Below, piece after piece: positions 1 through 8,298 of a DNA stretch of 11,897 nt. Positions within the stretch are counted from its first letter, which is position 1. Each line of letters begins with the position of its first letter. The DNA comes from Nocardioides sp. (GTDB taxonomy: Bacteria > Actinomycetota > Actinomycetes > Propionibacteriales > Nocardioidaceae). The translations under genes were made by a program, and so were the position numbers. The stretch spans positions 50,844 to 62,740 of the forward strand of contig DOWL01000076.1 in NCBI GenBank assembly GCA_003519585.1, in the 5' to 3' direction. Below the pieces are notes generated by a model that had not been told where the DNA came from, ran no database searches, and saw nothing but the letters and a program-made list of their open reading frames with translations.

Positions 1-1589
1 CCGGCGACCTTGAAGTCCATGTCGCCGAAGGCATCCTCGGCGCCGAGGATGTCGGTCAGCGCGACGTACTGGGTCGTGCCGTCGATCTCGCCCGACACCA
101 GGCCCATCGCGATGCCGGCGACCGGAGCCTTCAGCGGCACACCGGCCTGCAGGAGCGACAGCGTCGATGCGCAGACCGAGCCCATCGACGTCGAGCCGTT
201 GGAGCCCATCGCCTCGGAGAGCTGGCGGATCGCGTAGGGGAACTCCTCGCGGCTCGGCAGCACGGGCAGGATCGCCCGGCGCGCGAGCGCACCGTGGCCG
301 ACCTCGCGGCGCTTGGGCGAGCCCACTCGCCCGGTCTCGCCGGTGGAGAACGGCGGGAAGACGTACTTGTGCATGTAGCGGCGGTGCTTCTCGGGCGACA
401 GCGTGTCGAGCTGCTGCTCGAGCTTGAGCATGTCGAGGGTCGTGACGCCCAGGATCTGGGTCTCGCCGCGCTCGAACAGCGCCGAGCCGTGCACCCGCGG
501 GATCACTCCGACCTCGGCGTGCAGTGGCCGGATGTCGGCCAGGCCACGGCCGTCGATGCGGACCTTGTCGCGCAGGATGCTCTCGCGGACCACGGCCTTG
601 TTGACCGACCGGAACGCCGCGCCGATCTCCTTCTCGCGGCCCTCGAACTGACCACCGAGCTGGTCGAGGACCGAGGCCTTGAGCTCGTCGGTGCGGTCGT
701 TGCGCTCGGTCTTGTCGGCGATCTTCATCGTCGCGGCGAGGTCGCTCTTGACGGCCGCCTCGACCGCAGCGAAGACGTCGTCCTCGTAGTCGAGGAAGAC
801 CGGGAAGTCCTGGACCGGCTTGGCCGCCTGCTTGGCCAGCTCGCTCTGCGCCTCGCAGAGCTGCTTGATGAACGGCTTCGCGGCGTCGAGGCCGCTGGCC
901 ACGATCTCCTCCGTCGGCGCCTGGACGCCGCCCTCGATGAGGGTGATGGCGTGCTCGGGGGCCTCGGCCTCGACCATCATGATCGCGACGTCGCCGGTCT
1001 CGGTGACCCGACCGGCCACGACCATGTCGAAGACGGCGCTCTCGAGCTGGCTGTGGGACGGGAACGCGACCCAGGTGCCCTCGATCAGGGCGACGCGGAC
1101 GCCGCCGACCGGGCCCGAGAACGGCAGACCGGATAGCTGGGTCGACATCGACGCGGCGTTGATCGCCAGCACGTCGTAGGGGGCGTCGGGGTTGAGCGCG
1201 AGGACCGTGATGACGACCTGGACCTCGTTGCGAAGGCCCTTCTTGAAGGTCGGGCGCAGCGGGCGGTCGATCAGCCGGCAGGTGAGGATCGCGTCCTCGC
1301 CCGGGCGGCCCTCGGAGCGGAAGAACGAGCCGGGGATCTTGCCCGCGGCGTACATCCGCTCCTCGACGTCGATCGTCAGGGGGAAGAAGTCGAACTGGTC
1401 CTTGGGCGTCTTGCCGGCCGTGGTGGCCGAGAGCAGCATCGTGTCGTCGTCGAGGTAGGCGGTGACGGCGCCGGCCGCCTGCCGGGCCAGCAGCCCGGTC
1501 TCGAACTTGATCTTGCGCTGGCCGTAGGAGCCGTTGTCGAGCACGGTCTCCACGGTGGAGATCACGGGCTCGAACGAGTTGTCAGTCAA
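1..1589 (-). CDS. pnp: Polyribonucleotide nucleotidyltransferase (PNPase/GpsI), 3' end outside window
   Basis: This is the phosphorolytic 3'-5' exoribonuclease of mRNA decay; actinobacterial members are also called guanosine pentaphosphate synthetase. 529 codons are visible, from a TTG start to residues MDFKVAG at the edge. The first RNase PH domain carries [20 protein letters not shown] (about residues 94-113). The second carries [24 protein letters not shown] and the catalytic stretch [12 protein letters not shown]. The KH and S1 RNA-binding domains should lie beyond position 1. I chose TTG at 1589 because MTDNSFEPV fits the family N-terminus, an AGG lies about 8-10 nt upstream, and no in-frame ATG or GTG lies close upstream. 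The loop usually written FFRR reads FFRS here. It follows rpsO, as in most bacteria, with a 229-nt gap. Identification is certain; the exact start is less so. Confidence 0.96.
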   Translation of the reverse strand, partial: MTDNSFEPVISTVETVLDNGSYGQRKIKFETGLLARQAAGAVTAYLDDDTMLLSATTAGKTPKDQFDFFPLTIDVEERMYAAGKIPGSFFRSEGRPGEDAILTCRLIDRPLRPTFKKGLRNEVQVVITVLALNPDAPYDVLAINAASMSTQLSGLPFSGPVGGVRVALIEGTWVAFPSHSQLESAVFDMVVAGRVTETGDVAIMMVEAEAPEHAITLIEGGVQAPTEEIVASGLDAAKPFIKQLCEAQSELAKQAAKPVQDFPVFLDYEDDVFAAVEAAVKSDLAATMKIADKTERNDRTDELKASVLDQLGGQFEGREKEIGAAFRSVNKAVVRESILRDKVRIDGRGLADIRPLHAEVGVIPRVHGSALFERGETQILGVTTLDMLKLEQQLDTLSPEKHRRYMHKYVFPPFSTGETGRVGSPKRREVGHGALARRAILPVLPSREEFPYAIRQLSEAMGSNGSTSMGSVCASTLSLLQAGVPLKAPVAGIAMGLVSGEIDGTTQYVALTDILGAEDAFGDMDFKVA

Positions 1590-1606
1590 GAGGGATACCT
1601 GTCTGT

Positions 1607-1622
1607 CGCGGAGCGATCCGCG
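1607..1622 (-). promoter_or_regulatory. Small hairpin in the pnp leader
   Basis: A perfect 6-bp stem (CGCGGA/TCCGCG) with a 4-nt loop ends 17 nt before the TTG start of pnp, just upstream of its weak Shine-Dalgarno. It could influence translation or be a processing site, since PNPase genes are commonly controlled through leader RNA. The assignment rests on structure only. Confidence 0.3.
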
Positions 1623-1785
1623 GCGTCCCGCTTTTGATGAGGCCGGTCTTCGATCGAGGCTCGCAGAGCATCGCACCCGGATGGGCGGTTCTGAGAGCCA
1701 CTACCGAGGACCGAGCTTCCCAAGATCATGGGTAGCGGCGGGTCGCTCCTGGTGTGGGGTTCTTATCTTCTGATGTGAAATGTAG

Positions 1786-1813
1786 CGGAGGACCCGCATC
1801 AGCGGGTCCTCCG
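1786..1813 (-). terminator. Strong hairpin between rpsO and pnp
   Basis: This is a perfect 12-bp inverted repeat (CGGAGGACCCGC with its complement) around a 4-nt loop, starting 5 nt after the rpsO stop codon. Downstream on the minus strand there is only a broken T run (CTACATTTC), so termination may be partial. In E. coli and Streptomyces the rpsO-pnp spacer holds an attenuator and an RNase III-cleaved hairpin; this one is in the right place for either role. The remaining spacer (1623-1785) shows no ORF and no promoter I would defend. Confidence 0.75.
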
Positions 1814-1818
1814 TGGGC

Positions 1819-2094
1819 TCAGCGGCGCAGGCCGAGTCGCTCGATGATCGAGCGGTAGCGCGCGATGTCGGTCTTGCTCAGGTAGTTGAGCAACCGGCGG
1901 CGCTGGCCGACCAACAGCAGCAGGCCGCGCCGGCTGTGGTGGTCGTGCTTGTGCTGCTTGAGGTGTTCGGTGAGGTGCGCGATGCGGTGGCTGAGCAGCG
2001 CGATCTGCACCTCGGGGGAACCGGTGTCGCCCTCGGTCGTGGCGTACTCGGCGATGATCTTCTTCTTGGTATCCGCGTCGGTTCCGACTGACAT
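1819..2094 (-). CDS. rpsO: 30S ribosomal protein S15
   Basis: S15 is a primary 16S rRNA-binding protein of the small-subunit platform that also contributes to an intersubunit bridge. The 91-residue product is close to the usual 89 and is all alpha-helical in the family. The signature is clear: [13 protein letters not shown] (residues 22-34), then [27 protein letters not shown] (from residue 40) and [13 protein letters not shown] (from 68). The ATG at 2094 is preceded by AAGGAG with 5-nt spacing (2100-2105). It is the first gene of the rpsO-pnp pair, and a strong hairpin follows the stop. In several bacteria S15 represses its own mRNA through the leader. A leader of about 118 nt is predicted here from the proposed promoter, so similar control is possible but not shown. 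Confidence 0.98.
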   Translation of the reverse strand: MSVGTDADTKKKIIAEYATTEGDTGSPEVQIALLSHRIAHLTEHLKQHKHDHHSRRGLLLLVGQRRRLLNYLSKTDIARYRSIIERLGLRR

Positions 2095-2218
2095 GCGGGC
2101 TCCTTCGGTTCTCTCGTCTGCGCGGCGCGCCGGGGCCTGTCCACCCGGGCACTCTGGATCCGCGGCCGTTGCACGGCGGGTTCAACAGTGTCGAGTCGCC
2201 CTCGCGGGCAACCGATGA

Positions 2219-2247
2219 AGGGTATCAGCGGGCTCGAGGCCACCCAA
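2219..2247 (-). promoter_or_regulatory. Candidate housekeeping promoter of rpsO
   Basis: On the minus strand TTGGGT (2242-2247) is followed after exactly 17 nt by TACCCT (2219-2224), matching the actinobacterial TANNNT -10 pattern. Transcription would begin near 2212 and give a leader of about 118 nt. The leader contains a small GCCGT-TGC-ACGGC hairpin and AAGGAG before the ATG. The call rests on motif and spacing only. Confidence 0.45.
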
Positions 2248-2266
2248 AACGGCGGGGTCGTCGGGG

Positions 2267-2325
2267 TAGTCACGACCGTACGGCGGGTCCGAACGCCGTT
2301 CGGGCCGTCCTTACGGTCGTGACTA
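2267..2325. repeat. Two-tier 59-nt palindrome in the rpsO/VanW divergent region
   Basis: A perfect 14-bp inverted repeat (TAGTCACGACCGTA at 2267-2280, complement at 2312-2325) encloses a second palindrome (GGTCCGAAC/GTTCGGGCC, 2286-2306, one G-T mismatch) with a 3-nt loop. Both share the same centre, 2296, so the whole folds as one long hairpin with a 5/5 internal loop. It lies between two divergent starts, so it is not a simple 3' terminator of either neighbour. It may be an operator, a cruciform, or a relic element. Confidence 0.8.
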
Positions 2326-2334
2326 TCGCGCCCG

Positions 2335-2340
2335 TAGATT
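2335..2340 (+). promoter_or_regulatory. Candidate -10 box of the VanW gene (leaderless)
   Basis: TAGATT fits TANNNT and ends 7 nt before the GTG at 2348, which would place the transcription start at or beside the start codon. No Shine-Dalgarno is seen. A weak -35 (TTACGG, 2311-2316, 18-nt spacing) overlaps the right arm of the palindrome, so occupancy of the palindrome could affect this promoter. Confidence 0.4.
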
Positions 2341-2347
2341 GCAGCCC

Positions 2348-4078
2348 GTGGACAGGCTGCGACTCGTCGGTCTCGCGGCCGGTGGGCTGCTGGCCGTGTG
2401 TGGGATCGCCTGGGCCGTCGGGGGCGTGCTCACCGCGGGCCAGGTGCCGGCCGGTACGACCGTCTCCGGCGTCGCGATCGGTGGCCTCGACGAGGCGGAG
2501 GCCGTGGCCCGACTGGAGGAAGAGCTCGGTCCCCGCGCCGACGGCGACCTCACCCTGAGCGTGGGGGGCATGGGGGACGTGCCGGGCGAGGAGCTCACGC
2601 TGGCCCCCGGGGAGGCCGGGTTGGAGGTCGACTACGCCGCGACCGTGGCCGCGACCGGGGCCGGCGGCAGCTGGAACCCGGGCTGGCTCTGGGAACGGGT
2701 CGGCGGTGGTGACGAGGTCGCGCCGGTCGTCAGCGTCGACGACGAGAAGCTGGACGCGTACCTGTCCGGACTCGACGAGGAGCTGAGCACCGAGCCGGTC
2801 GACGGCGCGATCGCCCTCAAACCTCAGGGGCCGCGGGTGACCGAGCCGGTCGTGGGGCTCGCCCTCGACCGAGCCGCCGCCCAGGACGCCATCGTGGCGG
2901 CGTACCTCTCCGAAGACGGCACCGCCGAGCTCTCCCTCACCGAGACCCAGCCCGACATCGACGCGGACGACGTGGCCCGCGCGCTCGAGGAGTTCGCCGA
3001 CCCGGCGATGTCGGCGCCGGTGACACTGCGGTTCGGCGACTCGGCGGTCCAGCTCAAGCCGCGTCAGTACGCGCGAGCGCTGCGGCTGGTGCCCGAAGGC
3101 GGCGTACTCGTGCCACAGCTGCGCCCCAAGGCCCTGGCCCAGCAGCTCGGCGGGTTGGTGGCCGATGACGGCGCGGCCCCGGTAAACGCCGAGGTCCGGC
3201 TGCTCGCGGGTAAGCCGCGGGTGATCCCCGCGAAGCCCGGCGTCACCTTCGACCAGGCCGAGGTGGATGCGGCCTTCCTCGACCTCGTGACCCGGCCGGA
3301 GGGCGAACGCGAGCTCGAGGTGCCGGCGCAGGTGGTCGAGCCGGGGTTCACCACCGAGGACGCGCAGGCGCTGGCGATCACCGAGCAGGTCTCGGAGTTC
3401 ACGACCTACTTCCCCTACGCGGAATACCGCAACACCAACATCGGCCGGGCCGCGGAGCTTGTCGACGGCACGGTCGTGAAGCCCGGCGAGACGTTCTCGC
3501 TCAACGGCACCGTCGGCGAACGGACCGCCGAGAACGGCTTCACCGAGGGCTTCATCATCAGCAACGGGATCTTCAAGGAGGACCTCGGCGGCGGGGTCTC
3601 CCAGATGGCCACCACGACCTTCAACGCGGCGTTCTTCGCCGGCATGACCGACGTCGAGCACAAGCCGCACTCCTTCTACATCGACCGCTACCCGGTCGGG
3701 CGCGAGGCGACGGTCGCGTGGCCGACCGTGGACCTGCGGTTCCGCAACGACACGCCGTACGGCGTCCTCATCCACGCCCACCTCACGCCGAGCACCCCCT
3801 CGGCCCAAGGGGTGCTGACCGTGCGGATGTTCTCCACGCCGTACTGGGACATCACCACCAAGACCGGCGATCGGTACGCCTTCACCTCGCCCGCCACCCG
3901 GACCCTCGACACCGCCGACTGCTACCCCAACACCGGCTACGGCGGCTTCGACATCGACATCTGGCGCTACTGGCGCCGGGTGGGCTCCGACGAAGTGGAG
4001 CGCACCGAGAAGATGCACACCACCTACATCCCCTCAGACACGGTTATCTGCAAGCCCCCGGGCTCGCTGCCGGGCTGA
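2348..4078 (+). CDS. Exported VanW family protein with peptidoglycan-binding-like domains
   Basis: The predicted product is 576 residues. Residues 5-30 are a hydrophobic signal/anchor, so most of the protein should lie outside the membrane. Residues 36-330 look like the YoaR-type repeats that precede VanW domains (TTVSGVAIGGLDEAEAVARL at the start, and a later segment around VIPAKPGVTFD). The VanW domain spans about 350-480: NTNIGRAAELVDGTVVKPGE, GGGVSQMATTTFNAAF (about 414-429) and HSFYIDRYPVGREATV (about 441-456), then VDLRFRNDTPYG. Two Cys (525, 568) in the tail could form a disulfide. VanW occurs in some glycopeptide-resistance clusters, but its biochemical role is unsettled; no van genes are here, so a cell-wall role is inference. 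GTG at 2348 is preferred over TTG at 2339 because the latter overlaps the putative -10 box. Confidence 0.9.
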   Translation: MDRLRLVGLAAGGLLAVCGIAWAVGGVLTAGQVPAGTTVSGVAIGGLDEAEAVARLEEELGPRADGDLTLSVGGMGDVPGEELTLAPGEAGLEVDYAATVAATGAGGSWNPGWLWERVGGGDEVAPVVSVDDEKLDAYLSGLDEELSTEPVDGAIALKPQGPRVTEPVVGLALDRAAAQDAIVAAYLSEDGTAELSLTETQPDIDADDVARALEEFADPAMSAPVTLRFGDSAVQLKPRQYARALRLVPEGGVLVPQLRPKALAQQLGGLVADDGAAPVNAEVRLLAGKPRVIPAKPGVTFDQAEVDAAFLDLVTRPEGERELEVPAQVVEPGFTTEDAQALAITEQVSEFTTYFPYAEYRNTNIGRAAELVDGTVVKPGETFSLNGTVGERTAENGFTEGFIISNGIFKEDLGGGVSQMATTTFNAAFFAGMTDVEHKPHSFYIDRYPVGREATVAWPTVDLRFRNDTPYGVLIHAHLTPSTPSAQGVLTVRMFSTPYWDITTKTGDRYAFTSPATRTLDTADCYPNTGYGGFDIDIWRYWRRVGSDEVERTEKMHTTYIPSDTVICKPPGSLPG

Positions 4079-4103
4079 TGCATCCCGTGGCACGATCCTT
4101 CGT

Positions 4104-6245
4104 ATGGGCCTGCTGACCGAGGACCCCGTGCCGCCGGGGTTCACCGGGACCCGGATCGGCGTCTGCAATCTGTGCGAGGCGATCTGCGGGATCGAGCTGA
4201 CCCTCACCGACGGCGCCGTGACCGCGATCCGGGGCAACGAGGCCGACCCGCTCTCCCGGGGCTACATCTGCCCCAAGGGCGTCTCGATGGCCGACGTCTA
4301 CACCGACCCCGACCGGCTCCGGCGGCCCGTGCGCCGGGTCGGCGACCACTGGCAGGAGCTCGACTGGGACGAGGCGTTCGACCTGGTCGCGGATCGGCTC
4401 GCGTCGACCATCGCCGAACACGGCGCGGACGCCGTCGGCGTCTACCTCGGCAACCCCAACGCGCACTCCCTGGGCTTCCAGACCCATGGGGTGCCGTTCG
4501 TGAAGAGCCTGCGCACCCGCAGCCGGTTCAGCGCCTCGACGGTCGATCAGATCCCGCACCAGTTCGTCGCCTGGCAGCTGTTCGGCCATCAGCTGCTACT
4601 TCCCATCCCCGACCTGGACCGCACTGACTTCTTCTTGGTCCTGGGTGCCAATCCGATGGCCTCCAACGGCTCACTGATGACGGTCCCCGACTTCCCGCAG
4701 CGGGTCCGCGACCTGAAGGCGCGCGGTGGCCAGATGGTCGTGCTCGACCCCCGCCGCACGGAGACCGCCAAGGTCGCCACCGACCACCACTTCGTGCGGC
4801 CCGGCTCGGATGCCGCCGTCCTGTTGGCGATGGTCCACGTGCTGTTCGAGGAGGGCCTCACCTCTCCCCCGCCGTACGTCGACCACGTCGAGCGGGTCGA
4901 GGAGTTGGTGCGTGACTTCACTCCCGAGCGGGCCGAGCGGGCCAGTGGTCTGCCCGCGGAGACCGTACGCCGGCTGGCCGGCGACTTCGCGGCGGCCGAC
5001 CGCGCCGCGGCGTACGGCCGGATGGGCCTGTCCACCCAGGGCTTCGGCTCGGTCTGCCAGTGGGCGATCCACCTGCTCAACCTGCTGTCCGGCAACTTCG
5101 ACCGCGAGGGCGGCGTGCTGTTCCCCGAGCCGGCGGTCGACATCGTCGGTCGGCGGATCGTGGGCCCGGGGCATCACGACGTGTGGCGCAGCCGGGTCCG
5201 GCAGGTGCCGGAGTTCGCGGGTGAGCTGCCGGCCGCCACGATGACCGAGGAGCTGACCACGCCGGGCAAGGGACAGGTGCGGGCGATGGTCACGATCGCC
5301 GGCAACCCGGTGCTCTCGACGCCCGACGGCCGGCGACTCGCAGCCGCGCTCGATGGCCTCGACTTCATGGTCGCGATCGACATCTACCTCAACGAGACCA
5401 CCCGTCACGCCGACGTGATCCTGCCGCCGACCACGGCCCTCGAGCGTGACCAGTACGACCTGATCTTCCACGGCTTCGCGGTGCGCAACACGGCCCGGTT
5501 CACCCCGGCGGTGTTCGCGCGGCCCGACGACGCCCGGCACGACTGGGAGATCTTCGGGGCTCTGGCCGAGCGGGTGCAGGCACGACTCGGCGCCGGGCTG
5601 AAGGACCGGCTGGCCACCAAGGCGCGGTTCGCGCCGAGCCCGGCCACGATCGTCACCGGGCTGCTCAAGACCGGCGGTCGTACGACGATGCGCGCCCTCC
5701 GCAAGTCTCCGGAGGGGATCGACCTCGGGCCGCTGCGGCCGACGATGCCCGACCGGCTGCAGACCGCGGACCAGCGGATCGACCTCGCACCGGAGCTGGT
5801 CGTGGCCGACCTCGACCGGGTGCGGGCAGCGCTCGACGCGGGTCCGGAAGCCGGCGAAGGTGAGCTGCTGCTCATCGGCCGGCGACACAAGCAGGACTGC
5901 AACTCCTGGCTGCACAACACCGAGCGCCTCACCCGCGGCCGGCCGCGACACCACCTGCTCATGCACCCGAAGGACCTCGCCGACCGTGGCCTCCAAGACG
6001 GGGCGCTGGTGCGGGTCAGCTCACGCGTCGGCACCGTCGACGTGGAGGTCACCGGCGCCGACGACATGATGCCCGGGGTGGTCTCCTTGCCACACGGCTA
6101 CGGCCACCAGGTCGCCGGGACCCGGATGCGGCACGCGGCGACCGTGGCCGGAGTCTCGATCAACGACCTCACCGACCCAGAGCGGCTGGACGTCAGCGGG
6201 AACGCCGCCCTCAACGGCGTTCCCGTGACAGTCCAACCGCTCTGA
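4104..6245 (+). CDS. Molybdopterin-dependent oxidoreductase, DMSO-reductase superfamily, with 4Fe-4S motif
   Basis: The 713-residue protein contains a bis-molybdopterin-type catalytic fold. The N-terminal iron-sulfur motif is Cys21-x2-Cys24-x3-Cys28-x27-Cys56, ending YICPKG. A central Molybdopterin domain follows (VVLDPRRTETAKVA about 212-225; HADVILPPTTALERDQYD, a typical conserved stretch). The C-terminal dinucleotide-binding domain starts near LLLIGRRHKQDCNSWLHNTE and includes SLPHGYGHQ. At the likely metal-ligand region (SASTVDQIPHQ, about 143-153) there is Ser/Thr but no Cys or selenocysteine, which argues against a formate dehydrogenase or nitrate reductase of the Cys/Sec type. No twin-arginine signal is seen, so it should be cytoplasmic. 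No electron-transfer or membrane subunit is adjacent, so substrate and partner are unknown. It starts 25 nt after the VanW stop and lacks a clear Shine-Dalgarno. Confidence 0.9.
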   Translation: MGLLTEDPVPPGFTGTRIGVCNLCEAICGIELTLTDGAVTAIRGNEADPLSRGYICPKGVSMADVYTDPDRLRRPVRRVGDHWQELDWDEAFDLVADRLASTIAEHGADAVGVYLGNPNAHSLGFQTHGVPFVKSLRTRSRFSASTVDQIPHQFVAWQLFGHQLLLPIPDLDRTDFFLVLGANPMASNGSLMTVPDFPQRVRDLKARGGQMVVLDPRRTETAKVATDHHFVRPGSDAAVLLAMVHVLFEEGLTSPPPYVDHVERVEELVRDFTPERAERASGLPAETVRRLAGDFAAADRAAAYGRMGLSTQGFGSVCQWAIHLLNLLSGNFDREGGVLFPEPAVDIVGRRIVGPGHHDVWRSRVRQVPEFAGELPAATMTEELTTPGKGQVRAMVTIAGNPVLSTPDGRRLAAALDGLDFMVAIDIYLNETTRHADVILPPTTALERDQYDLIFHGFAVRNTARFTPAVFARPDDARHDWEIFGALAERVQARLGAGLKDRLATKARFAPSPATIVTGLLKTGGRTTMRALRKSPEGIDLGPLRPTMPDRLQTADQRIDLAPELVVADLDRVRAALDAGPEAGEGELLLIGRRHKQDCNSWLHNTERLTRGRPRHHLLMHPKDLADRGLQDGALVRVSSRVGTVDVEVTGADDMMPGVVSLPHGYGHQVAGTRMRHAATVAGVSINDLTDPERLDVSGNAALNGVPVTVQPL
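6197..6225. terminator. Hairpin inside the 3' end of the molybdopterin gene, possible bidirectional terminator
   Basis: A perfect 11-bp stem (CGGGAACGCCG/CGGCGTTCCCG) with a 7-nt loop lies within the last 50 nt of this CDS and 47 nt beyond the stop of the convergent mtlA. The 26-nt gap between the two stops holds no better structure. There is no T tract on either side. U-less hairpin terminators have been proposed for actinobacteria, so the role is plausible but unproven. Confidence 0.45.
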
Positions 6246-6271
6246 TTTCTGCGCTGGGTGTGAGCCCGCTC

Positions 6272-8272
6272 TCAGACGCGCACGACGTCCAGGACGGCGA
6301 GCACCTCGTCGGCCGTGGTGGCGGCACGCAGCCGGGCCACGGCCTCCTGGTCGGTGAACGTCTCGGCGATCCGGGCCAACAGGGCGAGGTGGTCGTCGCC
6401 GGCTCCAGCGATCCCGAGGACGAACTCCGCGGGCTTGCCGTTCCAGTCGATCGGCTCGTCGTACCGGACGAACGAGATGCCGGTGTTGCGGATCATCCCC
6501 TTCGCCTCGTTGGTCCCGTGCGGGATGGCGAGCCCGTTGCCCATCGCGGTGGACACCGACCTCTCCCGCTCGTGCATCGCATCGACGTACGCCGGGTCGA
6601 CGGCCCCGGCGTTGACCAGGAGCTGACCGGCCTCGGTGATCGCGGCGTCGCGCGAGGTCGCCGTGCCGCCGAGGACGATCGAGCTGCGCGCGAGGACGTC
6701 GCCGGAGGTGCCTGCGTGTCCGCCGGTCACCGGGGCCGCGCCGGACGCGCCTCCGCTGGAGACCTCGTCGATGAGCTCGACGATCTCGTCGTACTTCGGA
6801 CTGCCCATGAAGTTGTCCACCGAGACGTGGAGCGCGGACGGTGTCTGCAGCTTCGCCCGATCCGTGAGGTCCTGATGGGAGACGACGATGTCGTAGTCGT
6901 CGGTCAGGTTGGCGATCGCTTTGTTGACGACCGTCACCTCACCGTGTCCGGCTGCGTGGATCTTCTTGCGTAGCACCGAGGCACCCATCGCCGACGAGCC
7001 CATTCCAGCGTCGCAGGCGAACACGATCGACCGGATCTCGCGGTCGGCGTCCGCGGGCGCCCGGCCCAGCAGTGCGGAGGCGACCGATCGCTTGCCCTTC
7101 AGCGACTCCATGTCCGCGGTCGCTCCGGCCAGGTCGTCGTCCTCGCCGTCGCCGCTCTCGAGCCTCAGCAGGAGTGCCGCGACCGCGAAGGTGACCGCGG
7201 CGGCGGAGAATACGCCGAGCGTCACGCCGAGGTAGTCGCCCTTGGCCGTCTGCGCGTAGACCGCGAAGATCGAGCCGGGCGCTGCCGGTGCCCGCAGCCC
7301 GACGTCCAGCGAGACGTTGACGAACACGCCGGTCATGCCGCCGAGGATCATCGCGATGATCAGCTTCGGCTTCATCAGCACGTAGGGGAAGTAGACCTCG
7401 TGGATGCCGCCGAAGAACTGGATGATGGCCGCGCCGGGGGCAGTGGCGCGGGCGATCCCACGGCCGAAGAACGTGTAGGCCATGAGGAGGCCGAGTCCGG
7501 GACCGGGGTTGGCCTCGAGCAGGAAGAGGACCGACTTGCCCTGCTCCGCAGCCTCCTGGATGCCGAGCGGGGTCAGCACGCCGTGGTTGATGGCGTTGTT
7601 GAGGAACAGGACCTTGGCCGGTTCGATGATGATCGAGGTCAGCGGCAACAGGTCGTTGTCCACCAGTGTCTCGACGGCGTTGCCGAGGGCCTCCATGACG
7701 TTGTTCACGATCGGGGCCAGGATGAAGAAGCCGACGATCGACATCACGAAGGCGGTGATGCCCGCCGAGAACATGTTGACGAGCATCTCGAAGCCCGGCT
7801 TGACCTTGCCGTCCCAGATGGCGTCGAGCCGCTTCATGACGTACGCCGCGAGCGGGCCCATGATCATCGCGCCGATGAACATGTGGATCTGTCCGAGCGG
7901 TGCTTCGCCCTCGGCCAGCTTGGCGTTGAACTCGGCGACCAGCAGGTCCGATCCGGCGATCACGCCCATGGTGGCGAAGGCGCCGACCACCGCGCCCCGC
8001 TGGCCGTGCACCATCTGTCCGCCGGTGGCGGCGATCAGGATCGGCAGCAGGTAGTGGATGGCGGGGCCGACGAACGTCGCGAGGTCGGCGTTCGGCAGCC
8101 AGCCCACGTCGATGAAGAGTGCCGTGAACAGACCCCACCCGATCAGGGCGGGGATGTTGGGCATGATCATGTTGGACAGGAACGTGCCGAACCTCTGTAC
8201 GTGCACGCGCGCGCCGCCGCCCTGCGACGCAGGCGTTGGAGATGGCGCTGGAGCTGTCTCGGTCGAGGTCAT
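6272..8272 (-). CDS. mtlA: PTS mannitol-type permease EIICBA
   Basis: This membrane permease imports a hexitol, probably mannitol, while phosphorylating it with phosphate relayed from Enzyme I and HPr. All three domains are in one 666-residue chain, close to E. coli MtlA (637). EIIC spans about 27-370, with many membrane segments and the motifs NNAINHGVLTPLG (225-237) and GGIHEVYFPYV (288-298). EIIB spans about 412-505, with phospho-Cys420 in VFACDAGMGSS. A Gly/Ala-rich linker follows (505-525), then EIIA (about 525-666) with phospho-His585 in GNGLAIPHGT. I chose the ATG at 8272: it is preceded by GAGAGGG with 7-nt spacing, and an upstream extension to 8371 would read through the control region and adds no family sequence. 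A divergent dehydrogenase and ptsI nearby support a polyol PTS. Exact sugar specificity cannot be read from sequence. Confidence 0.95.
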   Translation of the reverse strand: MTSTETAPAPSPTPASQGGGARVHVQRFGTFLSNMIMPNIPALIGWGLFTALFIDVGWLPNADLATFVGPAIHYLLPILIAATGGQMVHGQRGAVVGAFATMGVIAGSDLLVAEFNAKLAEGEAPLGQIHMFIGAMIMGPLAAYVMKRLDAIWDGKVKPGFEMLVNMFSAGITAFVMSIVGFFILAPIVNNVMEALGNAVETLVDNDLLPLTSIIIEPAKVLFLNNAINHGVLTPLGIQEAAEQGKSVLFLLEANPGPGLGLLMAYTFFGRGIARATAPGAAIIQFFGGIHEVYFPYVLMKPKLIIAMILGGMTGVFVNVSLDVGLRAPAAPGSIFAVYAQTAKGDYLGVTLGVFSAAAVTFAVAALLLRLESGDGEDDDLAGATADMESLKGKRSVASALLGRAPADADREIRSIVFACDAGMGSSAMGASVLRKKIHAAGHGEVTVVNKAIANLTDDYDIVVSHQDLTDRAKLQTPSALHVSVDNFMGSPKYDEIVELIDEVSSGGASGAAPVTGGHAGTSGDVLARSSIVLGGTATSRDAAITEAGQLLVNAGAVDPAYVDAMHERERSVSTAMGNGLAIPHGTNEAKGMIRNTGISFVRYDEPIDWNGKPAEFVLGIAGAGDDHLALLARIAETFTDQEAVARLRAATTADEVLAVLDVVRV

Positions 8273-8298
8273 CTGGTTTCCCTCTCGTAACCCAGGGG

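Noticed and set aside
294..1136. 280-codon plus-strand open frame opposite pnp
   Set aside because: It mirrors a conserved PNPase frame, is rich in Arg/Leu/Asp low-complexity runs typical of antisense GC-rich shadows, and matches no family.
2270..4018. 582-codon minus-strand frame opposite the VanW gene
   Set aside because: The other strand carries clear VanW motifs; this frame is His/Arg/Gly-rich shadow sequence and would read through the 59-nt palindrome.
2348..4078. Glycopeptide (vancomycin) resistance determinant
   Set aside because: VanW-domain proteins are widespread cell-wall proteins and no vanHAX, vanRS or vanY is nearby, so the name alone does not support resistance.
4671..5996. 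441-codon minus-strand frame opposite the oxidoreductase
   Set aside because: Composition of a shadow frame with no recognisable domain; the plus strand holds the conserved molybdopterin motifs.
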